DNA of 64,000 bases, from the NCBI GenBank assembly GCA_036725345.1, contig DAIMEJ010000007.1, positions 89,203 through 153,202 of the forward strand, given 5' to 3'. The stretch's first letter is position 1; every line of letters starts with the position of its first letter. The notes under the pieces were generated by a model. That model saw nothing but the letters and a program-made list of their open reading frames with translations. It was not told the DNA's origin and did not search any database. Shown here in pieces: positions 17,252-24,984 of the stretch. The stretch is from JAPLJU01 sp036725345. Lineage in GTDB: Bacteria; Desulfobacterota; Syntrophia; Syntrophales; UBA2192. The position numbers and the translations under genes are program-made.

Positions 17252-17545
17252 ATGAAGAAAAAAGACGACCTCCGGATGGCTGCCTCCATCCAGTACGACA
17301 AAAAGAAGGATGAGGCCCCCCGCCTGACGGCCAAGGGCCGCGGCATCCTGGCGGATAAAATCATCGAGCTGGCCCGGAAGCACGATGTCCCCATCAAGGA
17401 GAATCCCGCGCTTGTTTCCATCCTCTGCCGGCTCGATATCGATGACGAGATCCCCCCCGAACTCTTCCGGGCCATCGCTGAAATCCTCGCCTTTGTGTAC
17501 ACAACCAATGAACGTTACCGGGAAAAACGGGAGGAGAGCCGCTGA
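17252..17545 (+). CDS. FlhB C-terminal-like small protein (FhlX/YlqH type)
   Basis: 97 residues matching only the distal cytoplasmic part of FlhB. AASIQYDKKKDEAPRLTAKGRGILADKIIELA corresponds to the region after the autocleavage site, and EIPPELFRAIAEILAFVYTTNE to the FlhB end (IPENLYRAVAEILAYVYSL in this window). It has no NPTH and no membrane part. Such stand-alone FlhB-CC proteins can substitute for the cleaved tail of FlhB in known cases. The adjacent FliK-like gene supports an export-switch role. Confidence 0.8.
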   Translation: MKKKDDLRMAASIQYDKKKDEAPRLTAKGRGILADKIIELARKHDVPIKENPALVSILCRLDIDDEIPPELFRAIAEILAFVYTTNERYREKREESR

Positions 17546-17667
17546 GGGAAGGCAAAAAAGAAACGGCTTCGGCACGGGGGAAAATTTTTCCCGACCCGCC
17601 CATCCCCGGGAGGAAAGAGCCCTTCCGGCCCCCCTCTCCGGGCCCGAGTCGCCGGCATTTCCCGAGG

Positions 17668-17688
17668 ATGAGTTAATTCATAACTCAT
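17668..17688. promoter_or_regulatory. Inverted repeat upstream of the flgF sigma-54 promoter
   Basis: The arms ATGAGTTA and TAACTCAT are perfect and separated by 5 bases. The centre lies about 104 bp before the predicted transcription start of flgF, the distance expected for an enhancer-binding protein site. The binding protein is not known. Confidence 0.4.
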
Positions 17689-17755
17689 TGATATAATTTA
17701 ATGATCAGCATGGATCTTCCCCTGTCCCAGGCCCCGCCCCCGTCCGCTGACCCCA

Positions 17756-17770
17756 TGGCATGACAATTGC
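17756..17770 (+). promoter_or_regulatory. Sigma-54 promoter of the flgFGAHIJ operon
   Basis: TGGCATGACAATTGC matches the -24/-12 consensus almost completely, with GG (17757-17758) and GC (17769-17770) 10 bases apart. Transcription would begin near 17782, 29 bp before flgF ATG 17811. The site overlaps the upstream ATG at 17760, so that codon cannot be the start on this transcript. Confidence 0.85.
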
Positions 17771-17810
17771 CTCAATTCCTACTGAAAGAGAAAATTCGGA
17801 GCCTTTTTCC

Positions 17811-18530
17811 ATGATCTATGGTGTCAATACCGCCGTCAGTGCCTGCGTGAAGAGACTTACGCAGCTCGACTATGTCACCAACAATCTGGCGAACGTCAAC
17901 ACGCCGGGATTCAAAGCGGAGAGACTGACCTTTGTCAGGAGGCCGGAGACCCCCGATCTGGAAGAAAATGCCTTCAGTCACGACATGCTCCTTTTCACGG
18001 ACACGTCCCAGGGAACCCTGCAGAAAACCGGAAACCTGCTGGACGCGGCCGTTGAAGGGGACGGGTACTTTGTGATTCAGGACAAAGACGGGAGCAGTTA
18101 TTACACGAGGAACGGAAGCTTCACGATCAACCGCGACAAGCTGCTGGTCACCCCTTCGGGAGACCCCGTGCTGGGGCAGGGCGGACCGATCACGGTGGAC
18201 GGGAAAAAAGTGGAAATCGGCCATGACGGCACGGTGAACGTCGATGAAAAGAGTGTCAACACCCTGCGCATCGTGAAATTTTCGAATCGCGAAGCCCTCG
18301 TTCGCATCGGAAACAGCCGGTACCGGGATCCCGGTAATGCCGGTCTTCAGGACGAAGAAAAACCCGCCGTTCAGGCGGGCTATCTGGAGCTTTCCAACGT
18401 GCAAGCGTTGAAAGAGATGATCGACATGATCGACATCCATAGACATGTCGAGGCCTACCTGAAGGTCATGCAGACGATCAGCGACCAGGACAAACTGGCC
18501 GTCAGCCGCCTCGGGAAGCTCTACTCATAA
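17811..18530 (+). CDS. flgF: Flagellar proximal rod protein FlgF
   Basis: 239 residues from ATG 17811, chosen because CGGAG lies 9 bp upstream and the alternative ATG 17760 sits inside the sigma-54 promoter. The N-terminal rod signature is clear (LTQLDYVTNNLANVNTPGFKAERLTF). The core DAAVEGDGYFVIQD and YYTRNGSFTINR follow, then the C-terminal D0 helix (SNVQALKEMIDMIDIHRHVEAYLKVMQTI). First gene of the rod/ring operon. Confidence 0.92.
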   Translation: MIYGVNTAVSACVKRLTQLDYVTNNLANVNTPGFKAERLTFVRRPETPDLEENAFSHDMLLFTDTSQGTLQKTGNLLDAAVEGDGYFVIQDKDGSSYYTRNGSFTINRDKLLVTPSGDPVLGQGGPITVDGKKVEIGHDGTVNVDEKSVNTLRIVKFSNREALVRIGNSRYRDPGNAGLQDEEKPAVQAGYLELSNVQALKEMIDMIDIHRHVEAYLKVMQTISDQDKLAVSRLGKLYS

Positions 18531-18557
18531 GAAGGATAACGATCAGGGAGGACCATT

Positions 18558-19340
18558 ATGATCAGGTGTCTGTATACAGCCGCGACAGGGATGCTCGCCG
18601 AGCAGATCAACCAGGACGTGATCGCCAACAATCTGGCCAACGTGCAGACTGTGGGGTTCAAGGCTGCGCGGGCCGAGTTCCAGGACCTCATGTACCAGGT
18701 CTACCGCCAGGCCGGCGCGGAGACGACTTCCGGAAGCCCCCTGCCGCTCGGCATGGAGGTCGGTCTGGGTTCGAGGCTGACGGCCATACAGAAGCTCTTC
18801 ACCCAGGGGGATTACCAGCAGACGGGAAACAGGTTCGACTGGGCCATCGAAGGGGAGGGTTTCTATCAGATCGATAACAACGGGACGACCGTCTACACGC
18901 GCTCCGGCAATTTCAAGGTGAGCAAGGAAGGCTACCTCGTGAACACGGAAGGGCTCAAGCTCATCCCGCAGGTCAGTGTTCCCCAGGAGACCGTCAATTT
19001 CACGATCGATAACGGCGGGACCTGGACGGCGACGGACAAGAACGGCACGACCCTCGCCACAGGCCGGATCGAGCTTGCAAGATTCATCAATCCCGCGGGG
19101 TTGACGAGTCTCGGGCGCAACCTGTACGGCGTCACGGAAGGCTCCGGTGACGCCATGACGGGCAATCCCGACACGGAGGGCTTCGGCATCATCACCCAGT
19201 CCTTTCTCGAAATGTCCAATGTGAACGTGGTGGACGAAATGGTGCAGATGATCATCGGCCAGAGGGCTTACGAAATCAATTCGAAATCCATTCAGACGGC
19301 CGACAACATGCTGCAGATCGTCAACAACCTCAAGAGGTAA
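18558..19340 (+). CDS. flgG: Flagellar distal rod protein FlgG
   Basis: 260 residues, the standard FlgG length. The start MIRCLYTAATGMLAEQINQDVIANNLANVQTVGFKAAR and the end SNVNVVDEMVQMIIGQRAYEINSKSIQTADNMLQIVNNLKR are diagnostic. An AGGGAGGACC ribosome site precedes the ATG. FlgG forms the distal rod that crosses the P and L rings encoded downstream. Confidence 0.96.
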   Translation: MIRCLYTAATGMLAEQINQDVIANNLANVQTVGFKAARAEFQDLMYQVYRQAGAETTSGSPLPLGMEVGLGSRLTAIQKLFTQGDYQQTGNRFDWAIEGEGFYQIDNNGTTVYTRSGNFKVSKEGYLVNTEGLKLIPQVSVPQETVNFTIDNGGTWTATDKNGTTLATGRIELARFINPAGLTSLGRNLYGVTEGSGDAMTGNPDTEGFGIITQSFLEMSNVNVVDEMVQMIIGQRAYEINSKSIQTADNMLQIVNNLKR

Positions 19341-19343
19341 AAC

Positions 19344-20054
19344 ATGAAAAGAAGCTGGGGCTGCATCCTGTCTTTGCTGGTGGCCGTTCTTCTGGGGACG
19401 GCGGCAGCGGGATCGGCTGCGACCATAACGGGAGAGAGCCTCCAGGCCGCGGTGCAGGCCTATGTGGAGAAGAATTCCCCATGGCCGAAGGGGAGAATCA
19501 AAGTCGAATTCCAGGAGACCGTGGCCGACGTGGACGTCCCGTCGGAGAAGGTCGCGATCCGCATCAGGGGCCGCGTCAATGAAGACTTCATCGGCCAGAC
19601 CTCTTTTACGGCCTCCCTCAGGGGGACGAAGCCCCTTCGGGAAGAACATATAAGAGTCACGCTCTGGGTCCTGATGGATGTGGTGGTCAGCACGAAGAGC
19701 CTTTCCTCGGGGAGCGTCCTTGGCGCAGGCGACATCAAGGTTCTGCAGAAGTGGTACGACGCCGTCCCGCAGAACCGCGTATCGGATGTAAAAGAAGTCC
19801 TCGGGAAGAAACTCTCCGTCAGCGTCAATCCCCATACGGAAATCACAAAGAATGTGCTCAAGGATTGCCCGATCGTGCGGCGCCATCAGCCCGTCCGGAT
19901 CATTCTGGACAACGGCACCCTCTGCATCACCGCGAGCGGCGTGTCCCAGGAGGACGGCATGCTGGGAGAGGTCATCCGCGTCCAGAACACGACCTCCAAG
20001 AGGGTGATCCATGCGCGGGTCAGGGGGAATGCCCTGGTCGCGGTGGATTTCTGA
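19344..20054 (+). CDS. flgA: P-ring assembly chaperone FlgA
   Basis: 236 residues with a signal peptide (about 1-27, LSLLVAVLLGTAAAGSAATI). The C-terminal SAF/ChapFlgA domain is clear: VVVSTKSLSSGSVLGAGDIKVLQKW, IRVQNTTSKRVIHARVRGNALVAVDF. FlgA acts in the periplasm to assemble FlgI. It follows flgG by 3 bp. Confidence 0.93.
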   Translation: MKRSWGCILSLLVAVLLGTAAAGSAATITGESLQAAVQAYVEKNSPWPKGRIKVEFQETVADVDVPSEKVAIRIRGRVNEDFIGQTSFTASLRGTKPLREEHIRVTLWVLMDVVVSTKSLSSGSVLGAGDIKVLQKWYDAVPQNRVSDVKEVLGKKLSVSVNPHTEITKNVLKDCPIVRRHQPVRIILDNGTLCITASGVSQEDGMLGEVIRVQNTTSKRVIHARVRGNALVAVDF

Positions 20055-20072
20055 GATTCCGGGGTATCGCGC

Positions 20073-20825
20073 ATGAAAGAAAAAGCTGGAACAGAAAAGC
20101 GGCAGGCAACGCTGCGATGGAGGATTCGAACGGGACGAACCGCCCTGCCGGGTCTTTTCCTTCTCATCACGGCCTTCGCCCTATCGGGGTGCGCCTTCAA
20201 TGACGACCTCTTCAGAGACAAGGTCTTCAAGGACCGGGAGCCGCCGCCGACGCCGTCCGTTTCCAAGACGCCGCCGGCGCCAGGATCCATCTGGCCGGGC
20301 GCCACGGGGAACAACATGCTCTTCATGGACCGGAAGGCGCGGTATGTGAACGATGTCGTCACGATTGTCATCAGCGAAACGGCCGAAGGCGAGAACAACG
20401 CCAAGCTGGAATCGAACAGGACGTCGGTGGCGACGGCGGGCATCGCCGGCGTTTATCAGTTCAACCCGGACAAGACCATGCTTTCCAAATATGAACTGGG
20501 AGGCTCCTCGACCAATGACATGGAGGGCGAGGGCAAGACCAAACGGGACGGGATCCTGAAGGGGCGGATGACGGCCAGGGTGACCCAGGTTCTCGATAAC
20601 GGACATCTCATGATCGAGGGCCGTCGGTTGGTCTCGGTGAATGCCGAGGACCAGTACATGATCCTGACCGGTGTCATTCGACCCGAAGACATCACCAGCG
20701 ACAACCTGATTCTCTCCCAGTACATCGCCGATGCCCGTATCATCTACACGGGCCGCGGGGTCGTGGACGACAAGATGCGCCCGGGATGGCTCACGAGAGT
20801 GATCGACTGGGTATGGCCGTTCTAA
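20073..20825 (+). CDS. flgH: Flagellar L-ring lipoprotein FlgH
   Basis: 250 residues. A longer than usual basic N-terminus precedes a lipoprotein signal with lipobox ALSGC (Cys about 46). The FlgH body follows: SIWPGATGNNMLFMDRKARYVNDVVTIVISE, GKTKRDGILKGRMTARVTQVL, NGHLMIEGRRLVSVNAEDQYMILTGVIRPEDI. It forms the outer-membrane ring. Confidence 0.95.
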   Translation: MKEKAGTEKRQATLRWRIRTGRTALPGLFLLITAFALSGCAFNDDLFRDKVFKDREPPPTPSVSKTPPAPGSIWPGATGNNMLFMDRKARYVNDVVTIVISETAEGENNAKLESNRTSVATAGIAGVYQFNPDKTMLSKYELGGSSTNDMEGEGKTKRDGILKGRMTARVTQVLDNGHLMIEGRRLVSVNAEDQYMILTGVIRPEDITSDNLILSQYIADARIIYTGRGVVDDKMRPGWLTRVIDWVWPF

Positions 20826-20922
20826 AGACAGTGAAGAGTGATCAGTGGTGGGTGGCGAGAGTAAAAAGGGGACAGGCTACTTTATCCGGGCGAAAGGCAA
20901 AGGGCAAGAGACAAGAGGCGAT
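20826..20922. repeat. Possible mobile-repeat remnant between flgH and flgI
   Basis: This 97-bp spacer has a texture unlike the tight spacing elsewhere in the operon. It includes GTGATCAGTGGTGGGTGGCGA and an AAAAAGGGGACAGGCTACTTT stretch, which I associate with scattered REP/transposase-linked intergenic repeats in related genomes. Only one copy is in this window, so the repeat nature is inferred from memory of the motif. Confidence 0.3.
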
Positions 20923-22143
20923 ATGAAACGGATCGAGAAAATGAAAAGACACATGGCCCTGAAGGCGGGTGTATGTTTTCTGCTCCTTGCCGCGTTCTTC
21001 CTTTCGACGGCGGCGGCGGCGAGGATCAAGGACATCGCCGGTATCGGCGGCATCCGTGACAACCAGCTCATCGGCTACGGGCTCGTGGTGGGGCTGGCGG
21101 GTACGGGCGACGACGTCAAGAACGGCTTTACCCGTGAAACCCTGTCCAATCTCCTGATACGGCAGGGTCTCTCTACGCGGGATCGGGTTCTTACCTCGAA
21201 AAATATCGCGGCCGTCATGGTGACGGCGCAGCTTCCGCCCTTTGCGAAAAACGGGTCGAAACTCGATGTGACCGTGTCGTCGCTCGGCGACGCAAAGAGC
21301 CTGCAGGGCGGCACGCTCCTCATGACCCCCCTCAGGGGCGCCGACGGCGAGATATATGCCGTCGTGCAGGGGGCGGTGACGGTCGGGGGCTTCTCCGCGT
21401 CCGGCGCGTCCGGCAGTTCCGTGTCGAAAAACCACACGACAGCCGGATCCATTGCCAACGGGGCCCTCATCGAGAAGGAACTGAAATACGACCTCGCGGG
21501 CCTCCAGCGAATTTCCATCAACCTCTTCCAGCCGGACTTCACGACGGCCACGAGACTGGCCGCTTCGATCAACGGCAAAGTCAGCGCCGTCGAGGCGAGG
21601 GCCGTCGATTCAGGCTCCGTCCTTGTCGACATGAAAAAGGGCGCCCGGGGCGATGTGGCGTCGCTTGTTTCGTTGATCGAAAATATCGAGGTCGCCGTCG
21701 ACGGGCCGGCCGTCGTCGTTCTCAACGAGCGGACGGGTACCGTCGTCATGGGCGAGAATGTCAGGATATCAACCGTGGCTGTTGCCCACGGGAATCTGAG
21801 CATCCAGATCCGCGAGGAACAGGAGGTCTCCCAGCCCCTGCCGTTTGCGCCCGCGGCCACCGGAAGGGGCGAAATGGCAGCAGGCAGAAACGAACGCGCC
21901 GACGCACGCAGGGAAGGAGGGGGCACCCTCATGGCGCCGGGCGGACAGACGGTCGTTACGCCGAAGTCCGAAGTCGGCGCCACCGAGGAGAAGAAGGGTC
22001 TTGTGGTGGTGCCCCGGGGCGTGACCATCCAGGACGTGGTCCGGGGTTTGAACGCGATGGGCGTCTCCCCGCGGGACCTCATCACGATCCTGCAGGCCAT
22101 CAAGGCTGCCGGTGCCCTTCAGGCCGATTTGAAGATCATGTAA
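20923..22143 (+). CDS. flgI: Flagellar P-ring protein FlgI
   Basis: 406 residues from ATG 20923, preferred because AAGAGG lies just upstream and a proper signal peptide (about 13-33) follows; the open frame extends back to 20845 through the repeat-like spacer. FlgI signatures: RIKDIAGIGGIRDNQLIGYGLVVGLAGTGD, LDVTVSSLGDAKSLQGGTLLMTPL, NERTGTVVMGENVRISTVAVAHGNLSI. There is a Gly/Ala/Arg-rich insert at about 320-370 before the end. Confidence 0.95.
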   Translation: MKRIEKMKRHMALKAGVCFLLLAAFFLSTAAAARIKDIAGIGGIRDNQLIGYGLVVGLAGTGDDVKNGFTRETLSNLLIRQGLSTRDRVLTSKNIAAVMVTAQLPPFAKNGSKLDVTVSSLGDAKSLQGGTLLMTPLRGADGEIYAVVQGAVTVGGFSASGASGSSVSKNHTTAGSIANGALIEKELKYDLAGLQRISINLFQPDFTTATRLAASINGKVSAVEARAVDSGSVLVDMKKGARGDVASLVSLIENIEVAVDGPAVVVLNERTGTVVMGENVRISTVAVAHGNLSIQIREEQEVSQPLPFAPAATGRGEMAAGRNERADARREGGGTLMAPGGQTVVTPKSEVGATEEKKGLVVVPRGVTIQDVVRGLNAMGVSPRDLITILQAIKAAGALQADLKIM

Positions 22144-22153
22144 GGGGGATTCT

Positions 22154-22507
22154 GTGGACAAGTTTTCACCGCTGTCCGCCGGGCTTAAGCGCCCCGCGGC
22201 GCCGGAAAAGGCAGGTGAAAGATCGGCGGAGGAGGAGAAAAAGCTGAAAAAAGCCTGTGCCGACTTCGAGGCCATTTTCATCAGCCTGATGTTCAGGACC
22301 ATGCGGCAGACCGTTCCGGCGAGCGGTTATTTCAAGGCGATGCCGGGCAAGGACGTCTACAACATGATGATGGACCAGAAACTCGCCGAGGACCTGGCCC
22401 ACCGGGGGGGCGGTCTCGGAATACAGGAACTTCTTTATAATCAGCTGACTAAACCGATTCATACGGATGAGGAGAACGCCTCTGACGTTTCTGTGGAAAA
22501 GGATTAA
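22154..22507 (+). CDS. flgJ: Rod-binding protein FlgJ, N-terminal domain only
   Basis: 117 residues, GTG start after AAGGGGG. The rod-binding domain is present at about 28-100 (LKKACADFEAIFISLMFRTMRQTV...KDVYNMMMDQKLAEDLAHRGGGLGI). The C-terminal muramidase domain of enterobacterial FlgJ is absent, as in many Desulfobacterota. The stop codon doubles as part of the next promoter -35 element. Confidence 0.92.
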   Translation: MDKFSPLSAGLKRPAAPEKAGERSAEEEKKLKKACADFEAIFISLMFRTMRQTVPASGYFKAMPGKDVYNMMMDQKLAEDLAHRGGGLGIQELLYNQLTKPIHTDEENASDVSVEKD

Positions 22508-22531
22508 AGTTTTATTCCACAGGGCCGATAA
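22505..22531 (+). promoter_or_regulatory. Sigma-28 (FliA) promoter of flgM-flgN-flgK-flgL
   Basis: TAAAGTTT at 22505-22512, 11 bases, then GCCGATAA at 22524-22531. This is the exact FliA consensus and spacing. The -35 box begins in the TAA stop of flgJ. Confidence 0.92.
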
Positions 22532-22566
22532 GTGTGATAAGATAACATCCTGAGGAGATGGAAAAG

Positions 22567-22875
22567 ATGAAAATTTCCAAGATCGATGATCCCAAAACCC
22601 AGATGATCCAGCAGTATCAGAATGGCCAGAAGGTCGATGACAAGGCCCCTGATAAGCAGGTATCCAACGGTTTGGCTCCAACGGAGAAGGTGAACCTGTC
22701 CACCACGGCAAAAGACGTCCAGAGGATCAAGAGCGAGATCGAGAAGCTTCCCGACGTCCGGGAAGAAAAGATCCGGGAGCTGCAGGCTCAGATCGACAAG
22801 GGGACCTACAGCGCGGACGCGGACAAGATTGCCGAAAAGATGGTGGGCGAGTCACTGCTCGACAACCTTTCCTGA
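22567..22875 (+). CDS. flgM: Anti-sigma-28 factor FlgM
   Basis: 102 residues from ATG 22567 (MKISKIDDPK). GAGGAG ends immediately before ATG 22558, leaving no room, but is well placed for 22567. The C-terminal half has the FlgM pattern: KVNLSTTAKDVQRIKSEIEKLPDVREEKIRELQAQIDKGTYSADADKIAEKMV. FlgM holds FliA until export through the finished hook. Being under a FliA promoter closes a feedback loop. Confidence 0.93.
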   Translation: MKISKIDDPKTQMIQQYQNGQKVDDKAPDKQVSNGLAPTEKVNLSTTAKDVQRIKSEIEKLPDVREEKIRELQAQIDKGTYSADADKIAEKMVGESLLDNLS

Positions 22876-22998
22876 TTCTCCCCTTTCTTCGGCATCGAAG
22901 AATCACCCCCGCACTGTGCCCCCGCCCGGAATCCGTGACCTCCGGCCAGCGGTCGACCTGCCTCCGGATGGCGAATTCATCCATAGAGGGGTGTATCC

Positions 22999-23550
22999 AT
23001 GATGGAACCGGACATGAGTCTGATACAAAACCTCGAGGGCGTCAGCGGATTTCCCTCCCTGTGTGATGCCCTGCTTTCGGTGCTGCGCAAGGAGATCGAT
23101 GTCTACACTGAACTCGAGGCGGCCATGGCACGGGAGAGAACGGTCCTGGAGAGACCCTCCCTGACGGGTCTCCAGGAAAGCAACGCCCGCAAGGAAACGT
23201 GCCTGCTCAAGACAAGGATTCTGGAGGAGGCCCGGATGAAGCTCGTCGGCCGGATCGCCAGGTCCCTGAACGTGAGCGAAGACGATGTGCGTTTCTCCAC
23301 CCTCCTCTCCAGCGTGGAGGGTTCCCGGCGGGAGGACCTGAAGGCCTGCCAGAGCCGGCTCCGCGAGGTCCTTTCCCGGATCCGGGAGACGAACCGGGGC
23401 AACCGGGCCCTTCTTGACACCTCGCTTCACGGGGTCCGCAACTCCATGAACTTTATCTACAACCTGGTGTCCCAGGGGTCCACCTATATGGATTCCGGCG
23501 AGCTCCGGACGAGAAATACAAACGGCCGGATCTATTCAAGGAGGGGTTAA
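22999..23550 (+). CDS. flgN: Flagellar export chaperone FlgN
   Basis: 183 residues, ATG preceded by GAGGGG. All-helical: N-terminal LCDALLSVLRKEIDVYTELEAAMARERTVL, and a C-terminal amphipathic helix region ending NSMNFIYNLVSQGSTYMDSGEL. That is the FlgN arrangement for binding the FlgK and FlgL C-termini, both encoded immediately downstream. Family assignment rests on helix pattern, size and position. Confidence 0.85.
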   Translation: MMEPDMSLIQNLEGVSGFPSLCDALLSVLRKEIDVYTELEAAMARERTVLERPSLTGLQESNARKETCLLKTRILEEARMKLVGRIARSLNVSEDDVRFSTLLSSVEGSRREDLKACQSRLREVLSRIRETNRGNRALLDTSLHGVRNSMNFIYNLVSQGSTYMDSGELRTRNTNGRIYSRRG

Positions 23551-23554
23551 GACG

Positions 23555-24943
23555 ATGGCAGGTATCAATTCGATATTCAATATCGCGAAGGAGGCGCTCT
23601 GGGTGAACCAGACGGGTATCAATGTCACCGGCTCGAACGTGGCGAACGTGAACACCCCCGGTTACTCGCGCCAGCGCGCCGTCATCGCGACGCGCAGCCA
23701 GTATGACGTTCCCGAAAGCATGGTCCTGACCGGGACGGAGGTAATCACCATCGAGCGCCTCTATGACAAGTTTCTTGAATTCCAGACGGTGGAACAGTCG
23801 GATCAGCTCGGGTACGCCAACGAACGGAAAGACGCCCTGGACCGGATCGAGGCCATATTCAACGAGTCGAACGGCGGCGGGCTCAATGAACTCCTCGACC
23901 AGTTCTGGAAGGCCTGGGAGGACCTTGCCGCCAACCCGAGCGGGCAGACGGAGAGAACGGCCCTGACCTACGCGTCGCAGAACCTCGCAGGTATGTTCCG
24001 GGAATACGCCGGGGAGCTCTACAGCCTGCAGCAGGAACTCAATACCGGTATTTCACAGACGGTGACACAGCTCAACGGCTATCTCGCCGACATCGCGGAC
24101 CTGAACTACAAGGTCATCTACGGGGAGGCGGGCCAGAATAATATCAACGACATCCTCGACAAGCGATCGGAGCTGCTAAAGAAGGTGAGCGATCTGGTCG
24201 ATATCAACTACGTGGAGACCTCCGAGGGGGCGGTCAACGTCTTCCTGTCGAACGGCATCCCCCTGGTGGAGGTGATGAGAAGCCGGGATCTGGCCGTGCA
24301 GACAAACGCCCAAGGGTTCTATGACATTGTCGTCGCCGATGACCCGACCAAAAATGTTACCTCCGCCATCACCGGCGGCCGCCTGGGCGGCATGCTCGAG
24401 ATGCGGGACACGACGATCACCGGTTACCTGGGGCACTTGGACGACCTCGTCGAGAACATCATCACCGAGGTCAACGCCCAGCACGCCCGGGGCTACGACG
24501 GATACGGTAACGTGGGGGGCAATTTCTTCGAGCCCTTCAACGCCCTCATGGGCGCCAGGGACATGCAGGTTGACGCGGCGATCACCTCCGATCCGAACCG
24601 GATCGCCGCCTCGCTGACGGTCAACGATGACGGGGAAAACGCGCTCGCCATCGGCAGTTTGAAGGACGCCCTCATCATGGGCGGGACGGCGACCTTCGGG
24701 GATTATTACGCCGCTCTTCTGGGGAACGTCGGCCAGGCGGTGGCCGAGGCCGAGCGGAGTCTCTCCCATGAGACAAGCGTCATGACCCAGCTCCAGGCGC
24801 AGCACGAACAGGTCTCAGGGGTGTCCATCGACGAGGAGATGATGAACTTGATCAAGTTTCAGCTCGGTTACAGCGCGGCCGCCAAGATGGTCTCGATGGC
24901 CGAGGAGATGTACGTCGAGCTTCTCAAGATGGTTGAACGATAG
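23555..24943 (+). CDS. flgK: Hook-filament junction protein FlgK (HAP1)
   Basis: 462 residues. The D0/D1 N-terminus (SIFNIAKEALWVNQTGINVTGSNVANVNTPGYSRQRAV) and the end (VSIDEEMMNLIKFQLGYSAAAKMVSMAEEMYVELLKM) are typical, as is YGEAGQNNINDILDKRSELLKKVSDLVDI. It is short in the central domain relative to enteric FlgK. flgN stops 5 bp before it. Confidence 0.95.
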   Translation: MAGINSIFNIAKEALWVNQTGINVTGSNVANVNTPGYSRQRAVIATRSQYDVPESMVLTGTEVITIERLYDKFLEFQTVEQSDQLGYANERKDALDRIEAIFNESNGGGLNELLDQFWKAWEDLAANPSGQTERTALTYASQNLAGMFREYAGELYSLQQELNTGISQTVTQLNGYLADIADLNYKVIYGEAGQNNINDILDKRSELLKKVSDLVDINYVETSEGAVNVFLSNGIPLVEVMRSRDLAVQTNAQGFYDIVVADDPTKNVTSAITGGRLGGMLEMRDTTITGYLGHLDDLVENIITEVNAQHARGYDGYGNVGGNFFEPFNALMGARDMQVDAAITSDPNRIAASLTVNDDGENALAIGSLKDALIMGGTATFGDYYAALLGNVGQAVAEAERSLSHETSVMTQLQAQHEQVSGVSIDEEMMNLIKFQLGYSAAAKMVSMAEEMYVELLKMVER

Positions 24944-24984
24944 ACCGGCGGAAGGTTACGGGATAAACCCATCGAGGTTGTGAA

